From contig CM030366.1 in NCBI GenBank assembly GCA_017893485.1, forward strand, positions 53,648,568 through 53,712,567: DNA of 64,000 nucleotides, given 5' to 3'. A program made the translations under genes and the position numbers. Below are positions 1-9,196 of the stretch, in pieces. Source of the stretch: Hemerocallis citrina. Taxonomy: Eukaryota; Streptophyta; Magnoliopsida; Asparagales; Asphodelaceae. The first letter of the stretch is position 1, and each line of letters begins with the position of its first letter. The notes beneath the pieces are model-generated. The model had not been told where the DNA came from. It saw only the letters and a program-made list of their open reading frames with translations, and made no database searches.

Positions 1-552
1 TACTAAGCTAGTTAGTGTTATTCGTGTGTTTGTACCACACTTTGGAGAAAAAGTAAAGAAAATACTAAGTTTAGCCCTGCTATCTCAGTTAGCGAGTGTG
101 TTTGTTCCACACTCGCTAACTGAAATAGCGAGTGTATTGGCTTGAATTATAAAAAAAAAATCATTGAGTTTAGACTCGCTATCTCAGTTAGCCACACTCG
201 CTAACTGAGATAGAGAGTGTATTGGCTTGAAGAAAAATATATTTTGGTTTAGACTCACTATCTCAGTTAGCGAGTGTGTTTGTACCACACTCGCAAACTG
301 AAAAAACGAGTCTAAACTCAATTATATTTTTCTTCAAGCCAATACACTCGCTATCTCAGTTAGTGAGTGTGGTACAAACACACTCACTAACTGAGATAGC
401 GAGTCTAAACTTGGTATTTTTATTCATTTTTTCTATACAACCATACACTCGCTATCTGAGATACAAACACAATCGCTATCTGAGATAGCGAGTCTATACT
501 TGATCTTTTTCTTGACACTAATATTTCACGAATAACACTAACTAACTTAGTA
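1..552. repeat. Large fold-back (inverted) repeat built of palindromic units
   Basis: The first 26 bases (1-26) return as their reverse complement at 527-552 with 25 of 26 matches. The sequence between is roughly symmetrical about base 277. Inside, a palindromic core of the type CTCGCTATCTCAGTTAGCGAG recurs about every 50-100 bases with flanks such as GTGTATTGGCTTGAA. The whole could fold into a long imperfect hairpin. It may extend left of the window. It is probably a fold-back or MITE-type element, but I see no clear target duplication. 553-829 is AT-rich and shows nothing else. Confidence 0.75.
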
Positions 553-829
553 CAATATAAGTTATTTTAGGTTAATTACACAAATAAATTTAGTACAAAT
601 TATCCACACTTAGTACAATATAGGCATAATTCGTATAACCAAAATACTCAATTTATTGTTGAACGCATCTCAAATTAACTCACAATTCTAAATCTAACCC
701 TACTTCAAGATTAACCAAAAATCAAATAGCAAAAGTTATGAACAAATACCACACGAATACTGGGTAGAACGATGATGAGATTTGGGGCACTAGGGTTTCG
801 AAGTGTGGAGAAAGATAGGGAAAGAAGAA

Positions 830-1060
830 ACTGAGATAGCGAGTATGGTATTAAGTGAATTCTCAATCGACACTCGCTAACTCAATTAGCGACCCTAGTG
901 AAAATATGGTTGTTAACTGAGATAACGAGTGTATACTTGGCTTTTTTCTTCAGGTTTTTCCCAGAGTGGTGAAACCTGAGGAAAAAAGTCAATTATACAC
1001 TCGCTAACACAGTTAGCGACCTTTTTTTGACTAGGGTCGCTAACCGAGTTAGCGAGTGGA
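830..1060. repeat. Second palindromic cluster of the same GCGAGT family
   Basis: 872-905 is repeated in inverted orientation at 1027-1060 (core CACTCGCTAACTC..TTAGCGACCCTAGT). Between them a second stem (about 922-960 with 972-1012) pairs around a small loop, giving nested hairpins. The core is the same as in the repeat at 1-552. 1065-1135 then holds two copies of a GGTAAATACTTT..GTGGG(T/C)C motif that may be the edge of this element. Confidence 0.6.
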
Positions 1061-1151
1061 TTATTTTGGTAAATACTTTTGAAAGTGGGTCGGTTTGGTA
1101 AATACTTTCAAAACGTGGGCCATTTTGATAAAAAAAATCCATAATAGAAAA

Positions 1152-1322
1152 GGTAATGCTACACCTACTATCAATTTTATTTCATTTTTCTTTACTGCCT
1201 TAAGTGACACACTACTATTGGATGTTTCTACCACCTACTCTACAATAATCTCCAGTGATAGTGTGTCACTTAAGATAGTAAAGAAAAATATAGTAAAATT
1301 AGTAGTAGGTGTAGCATTACCC
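1152..1322. mobile_element. Mutator-type MITE, 171 bp
   Basis: The ends GGTAATGCTACACCTACTA and their reverse complement form terminal inverted repeats of about 70 bp, leaving a small loop. A 10 bp direct repeat, TAATAGAAAA, flanks it exactly (1142-1151 and 1323-1332). A 10 bp duplication points to the Mutator superfamily. A relative lies at 63074-63247. The apparent open reading frame across it is a chance product of the inverted repeat. Confidence 0.85.
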
Positions 1323-1332
1323 TAATAGAAAA

Positions 1333-1839
1333 GAGTCTTTTTTTACAATTTAGTCCCCACATTATAGCAATGACGATTTAATCCCTCAAATTATATAGCA
1401 ATTACAATTTAGTCCCCCAAATTGTATACTAATAGTAATTTAAGCGAAAAATCCCTCAAGTAGAATACATTCATCAATTAAGTCCCCTATTTTAACTAAA
1501 TCTAGTAAATTCTATCCAATTTGATTTACAATTAGAGTAAGTCATTTACACTAAATCTTCAATTCATTACATTCAACTGCATCTCCTACAACCATTATTA
1601 AATATTTACTCTAATTTTGGCACTAAAATATTCAATTCATTACATTCAACTCCATCTTCTACAACCACTATTAAATATTTACTCTAATTTTGAGACTGAA
1701 TTGAGTTAAATTTAGCAGATTTAGTTAAAGTTTGAGATTAAATTGATGAATAAATTTTAATTGGATGACTAATCATAATTACTATATAATTTGAGAGACT
1801 AAATTGCAATTGCTATGATTGGGGGTTGCAAAATGTCTC
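1333..1839. mobile_element. Non-autonomous terminal-inverted-repeat element, about 507 bp
   Basis: The left end (GAGTCTTTTTTTACAA, then CCCCACATTATAGCAATG) matches the reverse complement of the right end (GAGACATTTTGCAA, then CCCCCAATCATAGCAATTG), with a 5 bp gap. The interior has a 58-70 bp direct duplication (1561-1618 and 1621-1690, TTCATTACATTCAACT..). No coding capacity is seen. It cuts off the 3' end of the LINE remnant that follows. I could not see a clean target duplication, so the superfamily is unassigned. Confidence 0.6.
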
Positions 1840-2400
1840 ATAAAAAATTGTTGCACACAATCTCTTTCTCTTTGTGAGTAAAAATTCTCTGATTCCTCTC
1901 ATGGCAAATAACCCAGATTATAGCTATCATCAACATATCCCATTGAGTTTTAATGTCGTTTTTTATTATCTTCTTTCTGCATTCTCCCCAACAATATTTA
2001 ATAGAAGTAGGAAAACCGCTCACTTTCCATGTAAATTTGACAACACGTCAAACTTGTTTCACAAGGGCAAAGACGAAGACTTTGGAAGCGGAAGATGCAC
2101 CGATTGATGCTCTTCCAGCCCAGCTGCTGTTTATTGAGCTCAAAGTGGATGACAGAGAGGCTTCTCTATGCTCTCAGCTCTCTATGCTATGGTATTCTCA
2201 ATTGCCTATTCTCGGTTCAAAGACAGTGGAAGGATCCATCCATCAGCCTTTCTATCTCCACAGCTCTGACCACTAAATAAACAAATGAGAAGTAGTTTCA
2301 TGCCCAGTTTTGCACAAAATACATTTCTGATCTAAAGCCAATTTTTTTTTCAAATTTTCAATCGTAGGGATTTTATTGTGTAAAGAAAGCCAAACCAATA
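1840..2400 (-). pseudogene. LINE (L1-type) ORF2 fragment, 3' part
   Basis: On the minus strand, the 2400-2290 segment encodes the zinc-binding zf-RVT end of a plant L1-type ORF2. It has a C-x2-C...H...H-x-F pattern (CILCKTGHETTSHLF) followed by a stop where another residue should be. Further on, 2023-1843 reads a typical downstream stretch with WVICHERNQRIF. It continues directly from 4851-5460 once the Helitron at 2401-4850 is removed. Several frameshifts and stops make it dead. It ends at the element at 1333-1839. Confidence 0.7.
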
Positions 2401-3290
2401 TCTATACTATTATTAAGCGAAGGCCCATTTTAGCAGCTTTTTACTATCATGCCCCCATCAACATAAAAGACAAAAAAAATATATAGGGTTAAAAAATGTA
2501 ATTTGCATGACTAATAAATTAAGATTTGCATGCCACCCATTCATATCTATACTTCTATACTTTTATTAAGCAAAGCCCTATTTTAGCGGCTTTTTACTAT
2601 CATACCCCTATCAACATAAAAGACAAAAATATATATATATGGTTAAAAAATGTAATTTGCATCACTAATAAATTAAGATTTGCATGCCACCCATTCATAT
2701 CTATCTATACTATTATTAAGCAAAGCACCATTTTAGCGGCTTTTTACTATCATGCCCCCATCAACATAAAAGACAAAAAATATATATAAGGTTAAAAAAT
2801 GTAATTTGCATGACTAATAAATTAAGATTTGCATGCCACCCTTTCATATCTATACTATTATTAAGCAAAGCCCTATTTTAGCGGCTTTTTACTATCATGC
2901 CCCCATCAACATAAAAGACAAAAAAATATATATATGGTTAAAAAATGTAATTTGCATCACTAATAAATTAAGATTTGCATGCCACCCATTCATATCTATC
3001 TATACTATTATTAAGCAAAGCACCATTTTAGCGGCTTTTTACTATCATGCCCCCATCAACATAAAAAACAAAAAATATATATAAGGTTAAAAAATGTAAT
3101 TTGCATGACTAATAAATTAAGATTTGCATGCCACCCTTTCATATCTATACTATTATTAAGCAAAGCCCTATTTTAGCGGCTTTTTACTATCATGCCCCCA
3201 TCAACATAAAAGACAAAAAAAATATATAGGGTCAAAAAATGTAATTTGCATGACTAATAAATTAAGATTTGCATGCCACCCATTCATACT
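2401..3290 (+). repeat. Six tandem copies of the Helitron 5' head
   Basis: A unit of about 145-153 bp starting TCTATACTATTATTAAGC(A/G)AAG recurs at 2401, 2554, 2704, 2849, 2999 and 3144. Each copy contains TTTTACTATCATGCCCCC and ends in TTAAGATTTGCATGCCACCC. Only the first is joined to target DNA. The ORFs that cross this block are by-products of the repetition. Confidence 0.9.
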
Positions 3291-3371
3291 CTTCATTAAT
3301 AGAAGGTGATTAATATCTGACCATACCGAGACCATTCATGACCATTCATGTTGGAAAATTGTAGATTTGCA

Positions 3372-4086
3372 TAGGGCTGTTTATACTTTGGTTAAAACCG
3401 ATTACCGACCGAACCGAACCGAAATTTACCAATTTGGTTCGGTTTTTCGGTTTTCGGTTCGGTTTTGATCCAAACCGAAGTTTTTTTAGAGAGTTCGGTT
3501 CGGTTTTTGGTTGGCTTCTAAATAAACCGAACCAAACAAAAAACCGAACTTTTTTTGGACCAAAATAAATTATACCCCTAGGATCCATCTCAGACTAAGT
3601 TGCTATGCAAGTGCACTTCCAGCTAATAGTAGCATACCTGATTATGTGTGTGAAATCAAAATGAAATCAAAATACTACCAAGGCTATGTGTGTGAAATGT
3701 GAATCCTGATTTAGGGTGAATTATTTTAAGTGAAGAATAGATTATTACCATGTGAGCCACACTGATGTGTAGCCTAATAGGATGGTGGTTCAATCTTCAA
3801 CTTCTCAAATGGAGGACAAGCACCATTTTCATTCTGAGATAGTCTAAGTTATGAGAGCGAAAAGCATGAATATTTCTGACTCATCTGCCACTCTTCTGAG
3901 TCATAGTAGAAAATTAGTATGTATTAAAAATTTTGGTTAGTTCGATTATTAACCGAACCGAACCGATAAAATTCGGTTCGGTTCAAACCAAATTTTATCA
4001 GTTTCGGTTCGGATTTTGGTTTCAAATATACCAAACCAAAAATTTCGGTTCGGTTCGGTTTGGTTTAGCACCGATGAACAGCCCTA
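3372..4086. mobile_element. hAT-like MITE with GGTTCGG-rich arms, nested in the Helitron
   Basis: The termini TAGGGCTGTT and its inverted copy are flanked by an exact 8 bp duplication, GATTTGCA (3364-3371 and 4087-4094), as expected for hAT. Both arms are dominated by ACCGAACCGAACC / GGTTCGGTTCGG strings, the rest being unique AT-rich DNA (3590-3930). It is non-coding. Confidence 0.85.
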
Positions 4087-4138
4087 GATTTGCATGCCAC
4101 CCATTCATACCCTTCATTAATAGAAGGTGATTAATATC

Positions 4139-4625
4139 TGACCATACCGAGACCATTCATGACCATTCATGTTGGAAAATTGTGAGAATGTGTGAGAATG
4201 TGCATTTGGTTTGGTAAATTGTGAGAATGTGTTGAATGTGGTTGTTTATGGATTAGTGGGTGCAGCATACCGAGACCATTCATGACCATTCATCTTAGCA
4301 TAACTTTGTATGTCGTGCACGTTTTAATTATTAATGATGATTAGTGGGTGAAGTGATTAGTGAGTGACTAATAGAAGGTGATTAATATCTGACCATACCG
4401 AGACCATTCATGACCATGACCATTCATGTTGGAAAATTGTGAGAATGTGTGAGAATGTGCATTTGGTTTGGTAAATTGTGAGAATGTGTTGAATGTGGTT
4501 GCTTATGGATTAGTGGGTGCAGCATACCGAGACCATTCATGACCATTCATGTTAGCATGACTTTGTATGTCGTGCACGTTTTAATTATTAATGGTGATTA
4601 GTGGGTGAAGTGATTAGTGAGTGAT
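4139..4625 (+). repeat. Two tandem copies of a 243 bp Helitron segment
   Basis: The stretch starting TTAATATCTGACCATACCG at about 4131 is repeated from about 4381, both running to AGTGATTAGTGAGTGA. Each copy also holds internal repeats such as GACCATTCATGACCATTCAT. No coding capacity. Confidence 0.8.
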
Positions 4626-4817
4626 TTCTAGGAAAATAAAATTCAAAATAAGCAGTACTTAGTGTACTGAATACTGATATAGTATAACACAAAAAAAAGT
4701 TATCATTACTAATTGATCTCAATAAATTGCATTACTTTGAACATATTGTCAAAAACTGCATTGACCAGGATCGGATAAAATTTCTGAATTACGTAAAATA
4801 AGTAAGACTAAATTTTT

Positions 4818-4850
4818 TTATAGACGTGCATCGCACGTGCATTATACTAG
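4818..4850 (+). other. Helitron 3' terminus (hairpin plus CTAG)
   Basis: A 6 bp stem (ACGTGC / GCACGT) with a 3-base loop stands a few bases before the terminal CTAG at 4847-4850. This is the expected rolling-circle termination signal of a Helitron. Confidence 0.88.
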
Positions 4851-5460
4851 TCCTAACTATTAAAGGGGCAATATTTTTCCAAATATATTTATAAAAAGGG
4901 CAAACCTCACCATCAGAGTTCAAAAATTGATAAAATAATTTAACATTGAAAGTACCATTAAAGGTCCATCTCCATTTTATTCCATCTATACGCTTCCACT
5001 CATAAGAGCTAATGCTATGAATCAAACACATGAAATCTTGATGTTGAGCTAGAGATAAATTTCTTCTATAAGCAATATTCCATACTCTACCATGACTGTT
5101 ACTAGAATAAAGAGAGAAAATAGTGGCATTTGGGTTACTAGCTAAGTGAAACAACTCAGTATAAGCAATATTTAAAGAGCATTCACCAATCCAAATAACT
5201 GTTTAAAACCTAATGGAACTTACATTCTCACAAATCTTTTGAAGACTACATTTGAAGAGAGAAACAACTTTCCAAATACCTTTCTAGAATGAAGAACAAA
5301 TAGAAGGAGGATTAGCATTGAAATCCCAATTATGTCTTCTCCAACAGTATTTTCTCTTAATAACTCTAATCCAAATTTGATTATCATTAGTAACGGCTTT
5401 TCGCAACCATTTATAGAAGAGAGCAAAGTTCTGCATTCTAAGATTAACTCAATCCCCCTT
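4851..5460 (-). pseudogene. LINE (L1-type) ORF2 fragment, zf-RVT region
   Basis: Minus-strand translation in changing frames gives motifs of the plant L1 ORF2 C-terminal half: an IWKVVSLFK-like stretch around 5275-5240, a DGIKWRWTFNGTFNVK stretch around 4970 and IWKNIAPLIVR at 4885-4853. These are the usual order upstream of the zinc-binding region. The protein has stops and frameshifts and no ATG of its own. It is interrupted at base 4850 by the Helitron and resumes at 2400. Confidence 0.7.
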
Positions 5461-5801
5461 CTCTCCTATCTTTACAAACTTTCTCACATCTCATAAGACA
5501 CTTGCCTTGGTTAGATTCAGCAAACTTTATCTATAAAAAACTTTTTATAATTTTGTCAATCTTTTTTATCACTCAAACAGGAACATCGAAAAAAAGATAA
5601 CATGTATAAGGGTACGAATCAAACAGGAACCTAAAAGGAGAGAGTTGTGGGGTTAAAATTATGATTTTCTCCCTACAAAATACAAAAAATTTATAAGTGC
5701 CCTCTGCATATTTGTAATTTCACAACAGAACTGACCCCCACATGGACCTATGTGTCTGCCCATGGTTAAGGTGACAAAAAATAAAGGGTAAATTTTACCC
5801 A
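5461..5801. other. No recognisable feature
   Basis: Ordinary AT-rich DNA. I see no coding, repeat or RNA signal. The last 18 bases, ending at 5819, form the left target duplication of the next element. Confidence 0.6.
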
Positions 5802-5819
5802 TTTTTTACCAATTTGCAT

Positions 5820-7441
5820 TTTTTTTTTTTGAGAGAAAAGGTAGAATCTGGCCACCTTGTTTCACTAATAAGAGCTTAACGAAACAAACCCAGAGTACTC
5901 GGTCCAAGTACAAACTACAGACAGAAAATAAAATATACATGAAGCAACATGACGCGTACAAGCAACAAATTCCTCCAACAACCCTAAAGGGTGGGCCGAC
6001 AAACAAGCTCGGTCCAGCAAAATTGTAAGTACGTCAGTTTAGCTTCGTACAATGCCTCCACAACACATGCACACCCACCTGACACAAGTCTGGTAGGATT
6101 TTATCACCCGCCGATCCCTGCCTTCACCTCGCTGGAGGGACCCCATCTATGGGCCCAAGCCCCGCAGATCGAAAACTGACCCCACGGCACATGCACAGTG
6201 ATCGCACCCTCCCACCATCTCCACCACTCATCCTACAAACGTACCAGTAGCTCCCACAGCCGCTACCAAAGAGATAGTCATGAAGCGGATACCTTCACCT
6301 CTCACACGATAGCGCTTTCTCAGGCAATTTCTCACCAAACAACTATCTCGCTCACCCCACCAAACACCACGCTCCAAGAGAGAGTCGTGGAGATGATACC
6401 TTCACCTCTCTCACGCTCAAGCTCTCTCCGGCGATTTCTCACCGCACAGACTTATCTCGACTCATACTCCCAATCCGAAGGAAGAGGCGACGCTATCACG
6501 AGCCAGTGGCCTAAGCTGGAGGAAGCTCAATAGCCTGATAGTAGGCACTGTGAGGACTTTCCCGGCAACATCGTAGGACACTCCAGACCCACCATACCCA
6601 AACCCCACACCCCATCACCCCCAACGGGCCCCATACCGAACCACCGCCCTCACACATTTGAGCCCCAGATCTATGGCATTCGCAACAACAGGCGCGGGAG
6701 GATGCTCTAGTGCAACATAGTCGCTCTGCGACAGTTGAGACAAGTACTCCAAAAGTTGAGACAAGTGAGCGCACATCTTGGAGGGACCCCATCTTCGGGC
6801 CCAAGCTCCATAATCGTGCAAAACAACATCCGTGCAAACATCTAGCAAAGCCAACCAACCCCAACCTAACCCAAACCCCAACCCCAATCAACTCACCCCA
6901 AATTCCCAACTCCAACAGCGACAGATCCGGAGGTCGATGGCTGTTGGTGTCAACTGGCCTGCTCTGTCACTTGGGTAAGATGACATTTGAAGATTTTTCT
7001 AGTGGATCTTTGTCACCTTGGGTGAGATGACATTTAAAGATTTTGCTGGTGATGACATTTGAAGATCCAGGCAAACATCCGGAGGTCGACGCCTCGCTTG
7101 ACGTCAGGCCGGCGCATCGCTCGAGATGGGACCCCGACTTCGGCGCCAGATGAGGCCAGGAGATCCCGACTTCGGTGCCAAGAGAGGAAAGAGGGGAACA
7201 GATCGGGAGGACAGGTCGATGACGGCGTCGTCGTCGCGATGCGCTTTCGGCTGGAGATGGCAGTGGGTGAAGGGCAGAAGGGGTATTGCGTCGAACGGCG
7301 ATCAGGGAAGGGGCGGCGAGATCCCGGCCGCCACCCCCTCTGAGCTCTCTCTAGATCTAGGCTTTTGTTTTGGAATTTTTTTGGGGAGCTTCTCTCTCTA
7401 AAAAATCTAGAGAGAGAAACTCTAAAATTGTGATCACTATC
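5820..7441 (-). mobile_element. Poly(A)-tailed retroelement (LINE-derived or retrocopy), minus strand
   Basis: An exact 18 bp direct repeat, TTTTTTACCAATTTGCAT, lies at 5802-5819 and 7442-7459. The left side of the insert begins with a T run, which is a poly(A) tail on the minus strand. This is the hallmark of target-primed retrotransposition. The 1.6 kb insert is far more GC-rich than its surroundings. It contains repeated pieces: GAGGGACCCCATCT..GGGCCCAAG at 6132 and 6780, and ATGACATTTGAAGAT at 6981, 7029 and 7052. No reverse-transcriptase motif is seen, so it is non-autonomous or internally deleted. The open frames (up to 141 codons) match nothing I know. Confidence 0.65.
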
Positions 7442-7459
7442 TTTTTTACCAATTTGCAT

Positions 7460-7981
7460 ATTGAATCAGACCCTTGGTTTGAACGGCTTCATTTGATTGA
7501 GAATGAGGCGATCTAATCCTAGAGATTCGGTCCCATCACTTTTTTCCTGCGTCATGTCAGACTTGTTTTGCTAACTGACTCACCTAACTAGGCCAACGAT
7601 GGATTGATGGAGTACCGCATGCTGAACTCTTACTTGAATTGCAAGTCTATCATTTTCATAGCAGGTATAGCGGTATTAGTAGTTGTAACTGGTCATAAGC
7701 AGTTGTATGGCTTTTATAGCACAAGTAGTAGTAGGGATAGGTAGCAATAAGTAAGGGCGTGCTTGACTTAAGGAGGAAAGATGTCAGCAGGTAAGAGGAA
7801 TGAAATCCAATAGTTTGGGTGTTGTGCCTACGAAACTAGCCTTCTCATTTTTCAAGTTTTCTTGCGCCTAGGGAGTTGATCGTTAAGTCAAGCTTACATC
7901 CTATAGTTGACTTTTGAACATGGGATCTCAGGGACTCTGCGATCAACCCACTCATGAGAAATGGTATGCCTAGCCATCTGC
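7460..7981. other. Unannotated flank of the PIF/Harbinger element
   Basis: Unique-looking sequence without a convincing ORF, repeat or RNA gene. It continues at 14886 if the transposon is removed. Confidence 0.5.
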
Positions 7982-8089
7982 TTAGAGCATCCACAGTCGT
8001 CGAAGCCAAATTTTGGGTATTTGGACATTTGGAAATAGAAAAAATAGAATGTTGCTGCAGTCGTTAAAGCTATTTTCGAGCTATTTTCG

Positions 8090-8860
8090 ATTGGTCGTTT
8101 GTTTTCCTTCAAACGACGGAAGATTATCTTTCGTCAATCTTATAGGACGGTATAAGATTGGCCGTTTCTTTATTTATTTAATTTTTTTCTAAAAAAAACC
8201 CAACGACGGGAAAAAAACGACCGTCAATTAGATCACACGGCACATTATTCATCGTCGGTTGACTTCCTTTAAAAAAAAAATTTCAAAAAAAAAAAAAAAC
8301 AAGAAACGGTTGATGATGCACCGTTAATTATACCACACGGAAGATTGTCCACCGTCGGTTGACTTTCGTTTCTTTCTTTTATTTTTTTAAAAAAAAAATA
8401 CCACCAACGGGTGATAAAGCACCGTTAATCTTGATACACGGTACATTATTCACCGTGTGAAGTGTCCTTTTAATTTTTTTTTTTTTTTTTTTTAAAAATC
8501 CACCAACGGATCATAATGAACCGTTAATGTTATTACACGGGTGATAATGCACCGTCGGTTGACCATCATTTAATTTTTTTTTTTTTTAAAAAAAAATCCA
8601 CCAACGGATCATAATGAACCGTTAATGTTATTACACGGGTGATAATGCACCGTCGGTTGACCCTCTTTTAAATTTTTTTTTTTTTAAATAACCAAGAACG
8701 GTATATGAAGCACCGTTAATCTCATTAGACGGACAATAATACACCGTCGGTTCACAATTCTGAAATTTTTTTTAAAAAAAAACCGAAGAACGGGAAACAT
8801 TCCACCGTCAATCTGCAGCCACGTCATTTTATACACCGTCGTTGGATTTTTTAAACATTT
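8090..8860. repeat. Subterminal array of ACGGT/ACCGT hairpin units
   Basis: Seven units of about 95 bp are separated by T-rich/A-rich runs. Each unit has the form ACGG(N)..CACCGTTAAT..ACACGG..ATTATNCACCGTCGGTTGAC. The first and second halves are inverted copies, so each unit can fold. Two units (8503-8570 and 8598-8665) are nearly identical. Similar ACGGT/ACCGT pairs occur near the other end (14523-14550, 14678-14730). Subterminal repeats are often transposase-binding sites; that role here is inferred. Confidence 0.85.
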
Positions 8861-9196
8861 ATTCTGTTTATATGGTGGGATGTGATTGGGGGTTTGGAGT
8901 TTGGTGTCACGGGTATGTGAGTATTTGGGCACTTTCGTTATAGTTAAAAAAAAAAAAAATAAATAAATTCAAAGGCCGAATCATCTTGCCTGCCATACAT
9001 CTTATTTGTGACTATTATACCCTTGTATGTTTTCCTTTAAATTGCTACCGATCGGAACAAGATTAGCCAAACTTAAGATTGTGACACTAAACAATATTTC
9101 TTCCAATTCTTATAGTTTCGGCTTCACAATCAAAACTTCGTTCCTTCGACATCATTCAACTCTCGAATTCAAGTCTCGAAGCGAAAGTTTAACTAG

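Larger units (their letters stand above)
2401..4850 (+). mobile_element. Non-autonomous Helitron inserted in a LINE
   Basis: It begins with TCTATACTATTATTAAG directly after an A (2400). It ends with a short hairpin (ACGTGC-ATC-GCACGT) eight to ten bases before CTAG, followed by T (4851), which is the classic A|T target with no duplication. On the minus strand the LINE frame runs from ..WKNIAPLIVR before the insertion to LVWLSLHNK after it with no lost base, so both ends are confirmed. There is no Rep/helicase ORF. The contents are tandem heads, a hAT-like MITE and a tandem duplication. Confidence 0.88.

Noticed and set aside
2526..3084. Two plus-strand ORFs over the Helitron heads
   Set aside because: The proteins are copies of each other because the DNA is a tandem repeat. 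No family resemblance.
6511..6915. 134-codon minus-strand ORF in the GC-rich retroelement
   Set aside because: Skewed low-complexity composition (Gly/Trp/Val), overlapping ORFs on both strands and no known domain. Likely chance in GC-rich DNA.
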